Source: Pedobacter indicus (GTDB taxonomy: Bacteria; Bacteroidota; Bacteroidia; Sphingobacteriales; Sphingobacteriaceae). Taken from it: DNA of 64,000 nucleotides. The stretch is from contig NZ_QRGB01000001.1 in NCBI RefSeq assembly GCF_003449035.1, forward strand, positions 682,001 to 746,000. The letters are read 5' to 3'. Numbering within the stretch: the stretch's first letter is position 1; every line of letters begins with the position of its first letter. Positions 44,744 to 53,052 of this stretch are shown here, one piece after another. The notes under the pieces were generated by a model, which saw nothing but the letters and a program-made list of their open reading frames with translations, did not search any database and was not told the origin of the DNA. A program made the position numbers and the translations under genes.

Positions 44744-44793
44744 CCTTTTTGTAAGTATTTTAACCCGTTGTGCATTTTAAATAGTACTTAATT

Positions 44794-44997
44794 TCAATTT
44801 TCCGCAAAGAAAATTGAGTCGATCAATTTGTTTAAAACCAATTTGCCTTTATCAAAGATTTCTTCACCATAAGTTCGCCCGTCGAAGCGCTGAACGACAG
44901 AAAGGAAGATGAGTATATACAAGATCAATGCAAAAAGGGTAAAAAACAAAAAAACCTTAGAGTATCTTGGTAAAAACTTGTAAAGGGTATTTAGCAA
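44794..44997 (-). CDS. possible small membrane protein
   Basis: 67-codon frame, TTG start at 44997 and no internal ATG. It would encode a basic N-terminus, one strong membrane helix (KVFLFFTLFALILYILIFL) and a charged tail. Length and amphipathic layout look protein-like, but the non-ATG start and lack of a recognised family make it uncertain. It lies in the stretch between the two 27-nt repeats. Confidence 0.4.
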   Translation of the reverse strand: MLNTLYKFLPRYSKVFLFFTLFALILYILIFLSVVQRFDGRTYGEEIFDKGKLVLNKLIDSIFFAEN

Positions 44998-45472
44998 TTA
45001 ATTATCTATTAATTCCCTATTCCTCTCGTTCAAATCGACGAAAATAGGGATATATAAGCAAATAATTCGGTAAAAATTCGCCTGTGGATCCGAACAAGGT
45101 TGTAAGCGAATTCGGATAAAATACCATGCAAACGAGCATCGGTTTGGAGCATCCTTTATCCTAGTCTCGTTCTATGTCCCTCCCCTGTACCTCCCTATGA
45201 TCCCCGTGTGCGCCTCCTGATTTTCGGTATTTATGGGGAGGACAGGGAAGGAACCGGGGTTACTTTGCCAATTTCATCTTCTTCATGACTAGGAACAGGA
45301 TCGAAAGACTTGGCACAATTTCGCTTGATCATAAGCTGGTCGCACACCTGTTAGAATAGGTCTCAAATACGCATTATCGGAGAAATGAACAACTTTTTAC
45401 GCCCTATTATTAATCTGAATCATAAATCTTAAAATAGTACCATTACTATAAACTGAAGAGATTATAGGCTCG
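44998..45472. other. 475-bp stretch without recognisable gene; structured
   Basis: No convincing ORF. Two inverted repeats were found: ATCCGAA/TTCGGAT (45088-45094, 45111-45117) and CCCTGT-A-CCTCCC paired with GGGAGGACAGGG (45183-45195, 45236-45247). The second extends to about 16 pairs around a 40-base loop. Base composition at 45170-45260 is unusually rich in C on the left and G on the right compared with the A/T-rich surroundings. Confidence 0.7.
45183..45247. repeat. long imperfect inverted repeat
   Basis: Arms 45183-45195 and 45236-45247 pair with one bulged A; neighbouring CC and GG bases lengthen the stem. Could be a structured RNA, a palindromic interspersed element or a transposon remnant. 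Confidence 0.6.
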
Positions 45473-45476
45473 TTAT
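45450..45476 (+). repeat. 27-nt direct repeat, copy 2
   Basis: Differs from copy 1 (44717-44743) at two positions and overlaps the stop codon of the leftward acyltransferase gene. The two copies are in the same orientation, 733 bp apart. Confidence 0.9.
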
Positions 45477-46549
45477 TTCCGTCGTTTTGCATTTAGGTAC
45501 TTCCGAACTGGTTTGTCGTAGAACTTCATTACTATATAGGCAAAAATGAGCATCAGGAGTGTGCCGCCGATGACGATCCATGTAAGTTCCGTTGAATCCG
45601 GTTGGTAGTTCATAAAGTAATTTCCGAATATCCAAATGCCGGCATAATGAGTCATATACAAGGGGTAGGACATGTCACCGGAAAAGGTACAGAATCTCTT
45701 GGAAAAGCTATTTGTTACTGTTCCAGCACCGAGGGAAACGAGCAAAGGGAAAAAGAAGAGTACAATTAAGTATTCCAACAACCAGCTCCAATTAGGAGAG
45801 GGTGCTAGAAAAGCGGCAGCCAAGAGGATGCTTAATCCGAAAAAGCCCAAATTATTGCGGATAATCCAGTTAAAACGATAAATTAACAATCCTGCTGAGA
45901 ATGAATAAAAAATACGGGCGCCACCATGCCAGAAGGTATCTCCGTTCCATCCGCCCAGCAGATTGCCCGCATGAAAACTCACATAGAAGAGAATCCCAGC
46001 AGCTATCGCCGTAAGGACGATCAAAGCTTTCTTATTTAATCGGCAAAGGAAAAAAGCATAGATGATATTGGCAACGTATTCCCAGAACAGTGACCATGAT
46101 GGGGCGTTTAAACCAAAATTATTATAGGCCCTTTCTTCCATAGAAGGGAAAGGGATCAGGAAAGCAGAGCAGATAAAAAGTAAGATAATGCGCCCGGTGT
46201 TGTACAGTTCGGACTCTCCGCTAAAGGGGTCAAATAAAAAGGCTAGCAGTCCTAATACCGATCCAAAGATCACCAAAGGGTGCAGTCTGATTAGCCGGGA
46301 TTTGAAAAACTCCTTTATTCCCATAGTCTTGATCCGGTCATCATAGGCATAGCCAATTACGAATCCAGATAAGCAAAAGAAGAAGTCGACTGCCAAAAAT
46401 CCGTGTCCAATAAAATTCTGGCTTGGATCAGGATATATCCATTCCATAAAATGAAATATGACAATAGCTAGAGCTGCAATACCCCTTAATCCGTCTAATA
46501 CTTCAAAATGCTTCTTGCTTTTTAGGTATTCAGGCTTAGCATGCGACAT
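45473..46549 (-). CDS. acyltransferase 3 family integral membrane protein
   Basis: 358 residues with about ten membrane helices. FEVLDGLRGIAALAIVIFHF at the N-terminus is the acyltransferase 3 signature with the conserved Arg and His; FFCLSGFVIGY and LIRLHPLV follow. Such proteins O-acetylate exported or periplasmic sugars using cytoplasmic acyl-CoA. Last gene of a seven-gene leftward operon, 14 bp after the dehydrogenase-like gene. Acceptor unknown. Confidence 0.9.
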   Translation of the reverse strand: MSHAKPEYLKSKKHFEVLDGLRGIAALAIVIFHFMEWIYPDPSQNFIGHGFLAVDFFFCLSGFVIGYAYDDRIKTMGIKEFFKSRLIRLHPLVIFGSVLGLLAFLFDPFSGESELYNTGRIILLFICSAFLIPFPSMEERAYNNFGLNAPSWSLFWEYVANIIYAFFLCRLNKKALIVLTAIAAGILFYVSFHAGNLLGGWNGDTFWHGGARIFYSFSAGLLIYRFNWIIRNNLGFFGLSILLAAAFLAPSPNWSWLLEYLIVLFFFPLLVSLGAGTVTNSFSKRFCTFSGDMSYPLYMTHYAGIWIFGNYFMNYQPDSTELTWIVIGGTLLMLIFAYIVMKFYDKPVRKYLNAKRRK

Positions 46550-46563
46550 AAATATTTTACTTT

Positions 46564-48066
46564 TTAGTTTGGACTATTCGTATTCGTTGAAAGAAGTAAA
46601 TTATTTGCAGTATAACAAATTAAATTATTGACTAACGAGTCGCCTTTCTGGGAACTGATATTATTCAGGGTAAGTTCATATACATAACCCGCGTCAAGCT
46701 CTTCTAACTCTAACGAGATCTCGTCGTTTTCTATAATCGTTGCTTTTGTCACGGTCACTTCTTTTAAGTCCGTTTGCGGAGATCCGTACTTTTTATGATA
46801 TTGATAGCGATACCTGCGGACTTTATAATTAGCCACATTTTCCGCTGCTTCTTTATTGACATTTTGTGTAAACTTCAGGTTGAATCCTGTGTGACTCAAG
46901 TTCATCGAGTAGATATCCATTGGTGCCTTTCCTGTATAAACGATGCGTTGAATCCCTCTTGATCCCGCCCATCCATATTCAGCCTGACCCACCCATAAAC
47001 TGCCGTCAGGTGCAAAGGCGAGTCGATTATTGCCTTTCCTGAGGCTGTCACCATTTAGAAAAAATACACAAGCTCCTTGAATTGCCCCTTGAACTTCCTC
47101 TAGCATGACACGCACGATACGTCCGCTATTCATTTCGCCGACGAGAAGCTGTCCAGAGAAAGGACCAAACTTTCCATTCGTATTGTCAAGTAGCGGTTGA
47201 GTCGGAGAATTTGCGATGATTCCATGAGGAAAAAGAACAGCAGCTTTGGTCCTCATTTTATCTAATTCTTCTACAGGTCGGAGTAGGGGATTGTCTCCTT
47301 TCCATGAAGTTTTCCATACCAGACTAGAAGGATGTCCATAGAAATTCCCTTCTTCTATGTGATATAGAGCACTCGTTCCTACCCAGTCTCCCTGATTTTC
47401 TGTTACAAATAGATTTTGATCTGTATCAAACCCCATCCCATTTGGAGAACGCAATCCGCTAGCATAGGGTCGTAGTTCACCAGAATTATCCAATTTCATA
47501 ACCCAACCTCGGTAGGGTACTGCTGAATACATTTGACCCTTTTGGCCCATGGATACGGTGTCTAGGTCGCCACGAACATGGGCAATGTTGGATCCCCCTG
47601 ATGAAGCCGAATTGAGGCCAATAAATATATTTCCGTCTGCGTCGATAACAGGACCATAATTAAATTCATGATAGTTTCCCGTGATGCCGAAATCGTCCGT
47701 AACGGTTTCATACAGATCAGCATATCCATCACCATCGGTATCTTTTACCCTAGTAAGTTCGGGGCGTTGCATGACCAGTATTTCTGAGTCATTCACGATA
47801 TGAATTCCCAACGGTTCATGTAAACCCTCGGCAAACATTTTCCACTCTTTGGTCTGAGGATTGTAAATCATTATTTCCCCTCTTAGAAACCCAGCTATAA
47901 GTCTGCCGTCAGAGAAAAAGTCGAGGGCACCGACCTGTGCGTCTACATTTTCTGGTGAAGGGATGTTCTCAACAAGATAAGGGACATCCGCATTTGATAC
48001 ACTTTTATCCGAACAGCTGGAAAAGTATATTAATGCAATGGATAGTATAACAAATAGTTTTTTCAT
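46564..48066 (-). CDS. glucose/sorbosone-dehydrogenase-like propeller lipoprotein
   Basis: 500 residues, lipoprotein signal IYFSSC. Residues about 40-390 form a beta-propeller of the GDH/sorbosone dehydrogenase type (LHEPLGIHIVNDSEILVMQRPELTRV in part; LRSPNGMGFDTDQNLFVTENQGDW; GQLLVGEMNSGRIVRV), followed by an Ig-like C-terminal domain. A Ca2+-type DTDGDGYADLYE loop is present. Relatives bind PQQ or act as scaffold; the cofactor here is not certain. It follows an azurin-like gene by 7 bp, a natural electron acceptor. Confidence 0.8.
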   Translation of the reverse strand: MKKLFVILSIALIYFSSCSDKSVSNADVPYLVENIPSPENVDAQVGALDFFSDGRLIAGFLRGEIMIYNPQTKEWKMFAEGLHEPLGIHIVNDSEILVMQRPELTRVKDTDGDGYADLYETVTDDFGITGNYHEFNYGPVIDADGNIFIGLNSASSGGSNIAHVRGDLDTVSMGQKGQMYSAVPYRGWVMKLDNSGELRPYASGLRSPNGMGFDTDQNLFVTENQGDWVGTSALYHIEEGNFYGHPSSLVWKTSWKGDNPLLRPVEELDKMRTKAAVLFPHGIIANSPTQPLLDNTNGKFGPFSGQLLVGEMNSGRIVRVMLEEVQGAIQGACVFFLNGDSLRKGNNRLAFAPDGSLWVGQAEYGWAGSRGIQRIVYTGKAPMDIYSMNLSHTGFNLKFTQNVNKEAAENVANYKVRRYRYQYHKKYGSPQTDLKEVTVTKATIIENDEISLELEELDAGYVYELTLNNISSQKGDSLVNNLICYTANNLLLSTNTNSPN

Positions 48067-48073
48067 CGAAATG

Positions 48074-49129
48074 TTACTTTTTCTTAGTCATGATAATTTT
48101 GAAACTCCTAGCTTCCTCAGGGTTTAATTCAAGAAAACCTTTGGACCAATTTCCCTTATTAGAGTAATGGATTGTTTGATCGGCTGAAGCGTAGAACCAA
48201 ACTTTTTGCGAGGTATTCGGAATTCTGAAACTCCTTGTTAATTCACTTCCGTCCTTTGATTCTTTAATTAACTCGTAAACATCTACTCCATTTATCGTAT
48301 AATGGAATTCAGGGTAACGATCAACAAGTTTATATCCTTTAAATTTTACGTCGGGTATATTTCCTTGGGTGCCGACCCGCAAAGGGTAGTCACTTTCGTC
48401 CCATTTTTTCTTACCCAGGACGATTGCCGTAGCCTGCTTGTGACCTGCCCATAATTTATCCATATTCAGAAACTCTCCCGTCCACGCATACCGAAATCGG
48501 CATTCAGCTGCATCCCAAGCATAAGATAGGTTGTTCGTGAGTCTGACAGCTATTACGGCAGGCCCAATATCATCGATAAATGTACGGTACAAATAGGGTG
48601 TAGACTTTTCAATATGATCAGCATGGTCTTGAGTCTCTTTATGCATCTGAGGGATATTCGGATCATCCGCTAATGGCGGCATCTCGTCACTGGTTACATA
48701 CATGACGCCGAACATTACGAGCCCATGGCCGGGATAGGTACAAACGTATGGGTACGCACCCGTTTTAGATGGTGCAACAAAGTTAATAGACTGTTTTTCT
48801 CCAGGCGAAATAACCGGTATGGACCATAACACAGATTCTGATTGGGGGATGAAATCCATCTGGGGACCTTTGTCTTGTAAAGCATCGGCGGCTTTCACCA
48901 CTTCCTCTCGCTTACCGGGCGCAGTAATCAGAAGATTATGATCCATGTCATCATTATTGATTAAAGTCAGGCTGACAGATGTTCCTGGTTTTACGCTAAA
49001 CCTCAATTGATCAAACTTTAAACCTGGTACGGCACGCAATGTAATGTTGGTTTTTTCCGTTTCTTGTGCCATTCCTATTTGACAAAAAAATATTGTCAAT
49101 AATAGGAGTAAGGATTTTTTTATATACAC
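48074..49129 (-). CDS. azurin/plastocyanin-like copper protein with C-terminal domain
   Basis: 351 residues, signal peptide FFCQIGMAQ, GTG start at 49129. Residues about 28-147 form a cupredoxin with the complete type-1 copper set: H64 (DMDHNL), C130, H135 and M139 in CTYPGHGLVM, spaced exactly as in azurin. The C-terminal 200 residues are unrecognised; they contain AAECRFRYAWTGEF and FHYTINGVDVYELI and resemble domains fused to periplasmic dehydrogenases in planctomycetes and Bacteroidetes. Predicted periplasmic electron carrier or copper enzyme. Confidence 0.85.
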   Translation of the reverse strand: MYIKKSLLLLLTIFFCQIGMAQETEKTNITLRAVPGLKFDQLRFSVKPGTSVSLTLINNDDMDHNLLITAPGKREEVVKAADALQDKGPQMDFIPQSESVLWSIPVISPGEKQSINFVAPSKTGAYPYVCTYPGHGLVMFGVMYVTSDEMPPLADDPNIPQMHKETQDHADHIEKSTPYLYRTFIDDIGPAVIAVRLTNNLSYAWDAAECRFRYAWTGEFLNMDKLWAGHKQATAIVLGKKKWDESDYPLRVGTQGNIPDVKFKGYKLVDRYPEFHYTINGVDVYELIKESKDGSELTRSFRIPNTSQKVWFYASADQTIHYSNKGNWSKGFLELNPEEARSFKIIMTKKK

Positions 49130-49145
49130 GATAGTTAATATTGTA

Positions 49146-50537
49146 TTATGTAATCGGGTTGTTTAAAAGGTCTTGATAGTGGGTGGATGGGGTAAAAATA
49201 CCGCCGCTTTTTTCAAAAAAATCATCATTTAGCTCAAAAGTGCCATTTTTCACCTCTGTCCACGATGCATCTGCGTGTGGATGGTAATTTTTCATTCTGT
49301 TCCAATCTTCGTAATTAACATTCCCATTAGTTTCCAATAGTCCCATTCCTAAACCGGGAAATGGTGCGAGCCGGCTTGCGATATTTTTATTCCATTCCAA
49401 TAAAACAGGATTAACCGTTAAATCAGCACACGCACATGGGAGATTTCTATCATATGCCAATTTGGCTATCTTTAAAGTCTGGCTCAATGTTTTTGCTATT
49501 CCTTTGAGAACAAAACCACCATAACCTAATTCTATTTTTCGGAGCGCATCTTTCTCGTTATGAACACTTTCATCAGCTGCTACAAGGACACCTAGATCAC
49601 CGACATGTTCTGTGTTGGTTTCTGCTAAAGGCTCTTCACAGAGAATAATTTGGTCGAAGGCACCGATTGATTTAGCATGTTCCAAATATTTTACTAAGGT
49701 AGCCTTCTTTTCGTATCGACCATTCGCGTCCAACGTATAGATCAGCTTACCGTCTCTTGTCTGATCGGTACGGTAATTTTTTAAAGTTTGATGAATTTCG
49801 GTCAACTTTTTCATATCCGCTTCCACCATTTCCTCTTGTGTGCCCGGTGCACCTGTTTTTATTTTAATGACGAAATATCCGTCTTCCACTTCTTTCTTTA
49901 ATACCTCCATTGGAGTATTATAAGAAACCGCACACATGATTGCTATTTTCTTGTTCCGATGTGATAGTGTTTTTCTGTATGCTTCAGGAAGCATACTATC
50001 GAATGAGGAGAACTTATTTTCTTTAGCATATAGCAGCCAGACGGCGTTGTCCACGCTTACCAAAGCGTTATAAACGAAATTGATGTTTAAGTCAGTTTTT
50101 TGAGTAATTCGCTTAGCTTCAGAGTGTACTTCAGGAAGTATACGGTCCATTAATTCAATTGGATCCTTGAATGGATTTTCCTTTAAGATATGCAATGCTT
50201 TATTAACCGTTAGAAACATCAGCGCATTGCCTTCGGCTTCAGTGCAATCGACAAAAAGATCTGAGTCTGCATATAGAACGCTTTGCGTTGCAATACCTGT
50301 ACCCGTATTTCCTGTTGTCGATTTGATCTGTGATACAATCTGCCAAAGCTCGGACAGGAAATTCCCTTTAAATCCATAGGGTGATGCGAGCTTCTCACGT
50401 TGAAAGTTAGCATTTATATAATCTATTGAGATCTGTTTATTTGAATTTGTCATAAAAAGCTTTTCGCTCAATAGATCGAGACTTGAAGTGGAAGCTAAAA
50501 CGGCTGCTGATTTAAGGAAATCTCGTCTATCGATCAT
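49146..50537 (-). CDS. Tat-exported enolase-superfamily enzyme
   Basis: 463 residues. DRRDFLKSAAVLA at the N-terminus is a twin-arginine signal, unusual for this superfamily. The barrel carries KIKTG (Lys base), the metal Asp in YTLDANGRY, Glu in CEEPLAE and AADES, as in muconate-lactonising enzyme/dipeptide epimerase types. Reaction could be racemisation, epimerisation or dehydration of a carboxylate substrate, in the periplasm and with a metal acquired in folded form in the cytoplasm. 11 bp after the beta-helix gene. Confidence 0.85.
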   Translation of the reverse strand: MIDRRDFLKSAAVLASTSSLDLLSEKLFMTNSNKQISIDYINANFQREKLASPYGFKGNFLSELWQIVSQIKSTTGNTGTGIATQSVLYADSDLFVDCTEAEGNALMFLTVNKALHILKENPFKDPIELMDRILPEVHSEAKRITQKTDLNINFVYNALVSVDNAVWLLYAKENKFSSFDSMLPEAYRKTLSHRNKKIAIMCAVSYNTPMEVLKKEVEDGYFVIKIKTGAPGTQEEMVEADMKKLTEIHQTLKNYRTDQTRDGKLIYTLDANGRYEKKATLVKYLEHAKSIGAFDQIILCEEPLAETNTEHVGDLGVLVAADESVHNEKDALRKIELGYGGFVLKGIAKTLSQTLKIAKLAYDRNLPCACADLTVNPVLLEWNKNIASRLAPFPGLGMGLLETNGNVNYEDWNRMKNYHPHADASWTEVKNGTFELNDDFFEKSGGIFTPSTHYQDLLNNPIT

Positions 50538-50548
50538 TCAGTTATTGA

Positions 50549-52018
50549 TTAGTTGGTTGTAATAATATTTGATTCTAAAAGTACACTTTTTGCATTATTG
50601 TCAATCGCAGCCTTCGTTCCGGTTCGTATTGTATTTCCACGTACGACTGTTTCTGCACATTCTCCTTGAAGAGCAATTCCTGATATCATCCTTGGTTGTT
50701 TCAAATCCTCTGTAATGATACAGTCTGTAACCATAATGCCTTTGCTATCGATGACCTGTATCCCATGATACCGGGCATCTTTGATTTGGTTATTATTGAG
50801 ACTAATATACTTACTTTCTCTTACTAATACCGAACCTCCCACTTGTTCATCTCCTGCTTCAGAGCCCTCTACTATATTATTGTTAAAGATAATATTCTGT
50901 CCATGCTCGATCATTACGCCACCAGACTTGGATGGTTTAAGATAATAGTCTTCATTGCGGTCAATAATATTGTCACTCATAATGATATTTTTGCTGTTTT
51001 TGACTACGATATTCCGATCATAGCCTCGCATAAAAGTATTTCCAATAATACTGATACCTCTGCTCTGAACCAAATCAATATTAAAATCTTGATTCCCGAT
51101 ATGGTTCCCGGTAATGCTCCATAGACCTATTTTATTAGCGTTGCTAGCACTTCCTATAAATCGGATGTTGGCTCCTCCGGGACTGTAGATGGCCTGGATG
51201 GTATTGCCAGATATCGTCCCCTCCCTTACACTGCTCCCCTCTTGACTGCAATCAATCAAAATATCTGCGGATACAACACCTTCTGGATCACAGTTATATT
51301 CAATGTCATTTCCGGTAATCTGAAAATTTCGGATTGAACTACCAGAGACTTTAATTCCTCCCTTTTTACAATAACTTATGTGGCTGTCGCTGATAATAAA
51401 TTGGTGGATATCGACATCATCTAAAAAGACTCCGATACCGCTTGCGTTATAGATATGGCAATTATCGATGATAATGTTTCGATTTCGCGAAGTTAAGTGG
51501 ATACCATTTCGCACGTTCCTGATCAGGACACCACGTATCGTTGGTTGCATGGTATTTCTGAATTCCAGTCCGTCAGCTTTTTCGTTTAATCCCAAAATCT
51601 CAAGATCCGAGACCATCGGCATTCTTTCCTTTTCCCAAGTAATTGGCTTTACTGTTGAGGGCAGAGCCGAGCCTTTATCGTGCGAACCAATAAATCGAAA
51701 TGCTGGTCCTTCGCCTGCCATTAAAATTTTACCGGTGCCACCGTTTCCCGATACACTAAGTGTGCCATGTTCGGAAAGCCTAATTTCTATCGTGCGGGTA
51801 ATTTTATATTCACCTTTTGGAAACTCTATCTGCCCATTAACACTGTTCTGTATCGCTTTAAGAATCGCTTCCGTATCATCGGTTTTCCCATCCCCCTTTG
51901 CTCCGAATTCTTTGACATCTGCTGCCCAACTTGACAATGTTAAAAATAGAGTAAAAATTATCAGAGCAAGCCTGCAGGGAGAATAGTTTTTGTTTGTGTG
52001 TTTTAATATATTATTCAT
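50549..52018 (-). CDS. exported right-handed parallel beta-helix protein
   Basis: 489 residues from the ATG at 52018. Signal peptide ending LSSWAAD; then VKEFGAKGDGKTDDTEAI, the pectate-lyase-superfamily start, and many beta-helix rungs (NGIHLTSRNRNIIIDNCHIYN, IGIWSITGNHIGNQ-like). Typical for polysaccharide lyases and epimerases, but no catalytic residues can be named. It overlaps the nitrilase stop by 8 bp. The longer frame to 52057 would add a non-signal stretch inside the nitrilase gene. Confidence 0.85.
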   Translation of the reverse strand: MNNILKHTNKNYSPCRLALIIFTLFLTLSSWAADVKEFGAKGDGKTDDTEAILKAIQNSVNGQIEFPKGEYKITRTIEIRLSEHGTLSVSGNGGTGKILMAGEGPAFRFIGSHDKGSALPSTVKPITWEKERMPMVSDLEILGLNEKADGLEFRNTMQPTIRGVLIRNVRNGIHLTSRNRNIIIDNCHIYNASGIGVFLDDVDIHQFIISDSHISYCKKGGIKVSGSSIRNFQITGNDIEYNCDPEGVVSADILIDCSQEGSSVREGTISGNTIQAIYSPGGANIRFIGSASNANKIGLWSITGNHIGNQDFNIDLVQSRGISIIGNTFMRGYDRNIVVKNSKNIIMSDNIIDRNEDYYLKPSKSGGVMIEHGQNIIFNNNIVEGSEAGDEQVGGSVLVRESKYISLNNNQIKDARYHGIQVIDSKGIMVTDCIITEDLKQPRMISGIALQGECAETVVRGNTIRTGTKAAIDNNAKSVLLESNIITTN

Positions 52019-53033
52019 ATGATTTTTTCTTTTCGCGAGACCTTTGGAAGTAATCATCTACAAGCTCAATCTTAAACTCTTCGACCATCTGCTTTGCACT
52101 TACGTTATCATTTTCACTGGTAACAAGTACAACGCCAACTTCTCCGGGATCGGTAATTTCCACGGTGTTGTTGTACTTTTTCTTTAGTTGTCTCAGTTTT
52201 AGCCTATTGTAATCCAAGTGAGCTAATTCATAATCAAGATTTACGTCAGCGACAGTAAAATTAAAATAATTAGTTGAACTAGCTACGATTTCACCAATCG
52301 GGTTGCGTATTTGCGACGGGGCGCCGCGACCGCTAATTGATCCGACAAAATAAGCACGACAGGTATAGGCCCAATCACTTTGTACAAAGCCTCCATGATA
52401 GGCAGATGGGAACACAATCAGGTCAGGATCTAGTGCAATATACTTTTCACGTAGTTCATCGAAATTAAGGTCGTAACAGATAGCAATCGCTACTCTGCCA
52501 AAATCACATTCGAATACAGGTACCTCAGTGCTTGGCTTTATCCCTGCTTCCATCTCACCGATGGTCGGATAGTTCTTATCGTATATGCCTACAATTTCCC
52601 CTGCCCTGTCCAACAATACTCCAGAATTTCTTAGGTTCCCGTCACCATCAACTCTTCGCATCCCGAAAGCAAAGTAACTTTTGGTCGATTTAGCAACCGA
52701 AGCGAAATAGTCGATAATCTGGTTGCCGCGTACTCGGATATATTCATTTCTCTCCTCATTGGTCAATCCCCACGGGAAATCACAGTTCTCTGGTAAAACA
52801 ATCAAATCTGGTTTATCGTGGATTACCTGCTCTAATTCTTTCTTCCAGAAGGCTATCATTTGTTCGACCATCTTCTGATGCCCTTGGCTTTTATCTAAGG
52901 TTGGCGTTCTTGTGCCTATAGTCGCTATCCTGATACGTTCCGCAGCATTTACTTTGGTTAGTAGTGATGAACCCAACACGCTGATCAGTATGAAGACCAC
53001 TAAAAAACGAGTAGTTTTTAATTTTTTAATCAT
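52011..53033 (-). CDS. exported carbon-nitrogen hydrolase (nitrilase superfamily)
   Basis: 340 residues with a cleavable signal (VFILISVLGSSLLTKVNAA). The nitrilase catalytic triad is intact: E82 in VLPENCD, K153 in YDKNYPT, C186 in AIAICYDLNFDE. Members hydrolyse amides, carbamoyl groups or nitriles. Most are cytoplasmic, so an exported one, in an operon of exported enzymes, suggests an extracytoplasmic amide substrate. 19 bp after the esterase gene. Confidence 0.88.
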   Translation of the reverse strand: MIKKLKTTRFLVVFILISVLGSSLLTKVNAAERIRIATIGTRTPTLDKSQGHQKMVEQMIAFWKKELEQVIHDKPDLIVLPENCDFPWGLTNEERNEYIRVRGNQIIDYFASVAKSTKSYFAFGMRRVDGDGNLRNSGVLLDRAGEIVGIYDKNYPTIGEMEAGIKPSTEVPVFECDFGRVAIAICYDLNFDELREKYIALDPDLIVFPSAYHGGFVQSDWAYTCRAYFVGSISGRGAPSQIRNPIGEIVASSTNYFNFTVADVNLDYELAHLDYNRLKLRQLKKKYNNTVEITDPGEVGVVLVTSENDNVSAKQMVEEFKIELVDDYFQRSREKKKSYE

Positions 53034-53052
53034 AATTTTGGGATTTATTATG

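Noticed and set aside
44717-45476. Intact insertion sequence between the 27-nt repeats
   Set aside because: No transposase frame, and 27 nt is too long for an ordinary target-site duplication.
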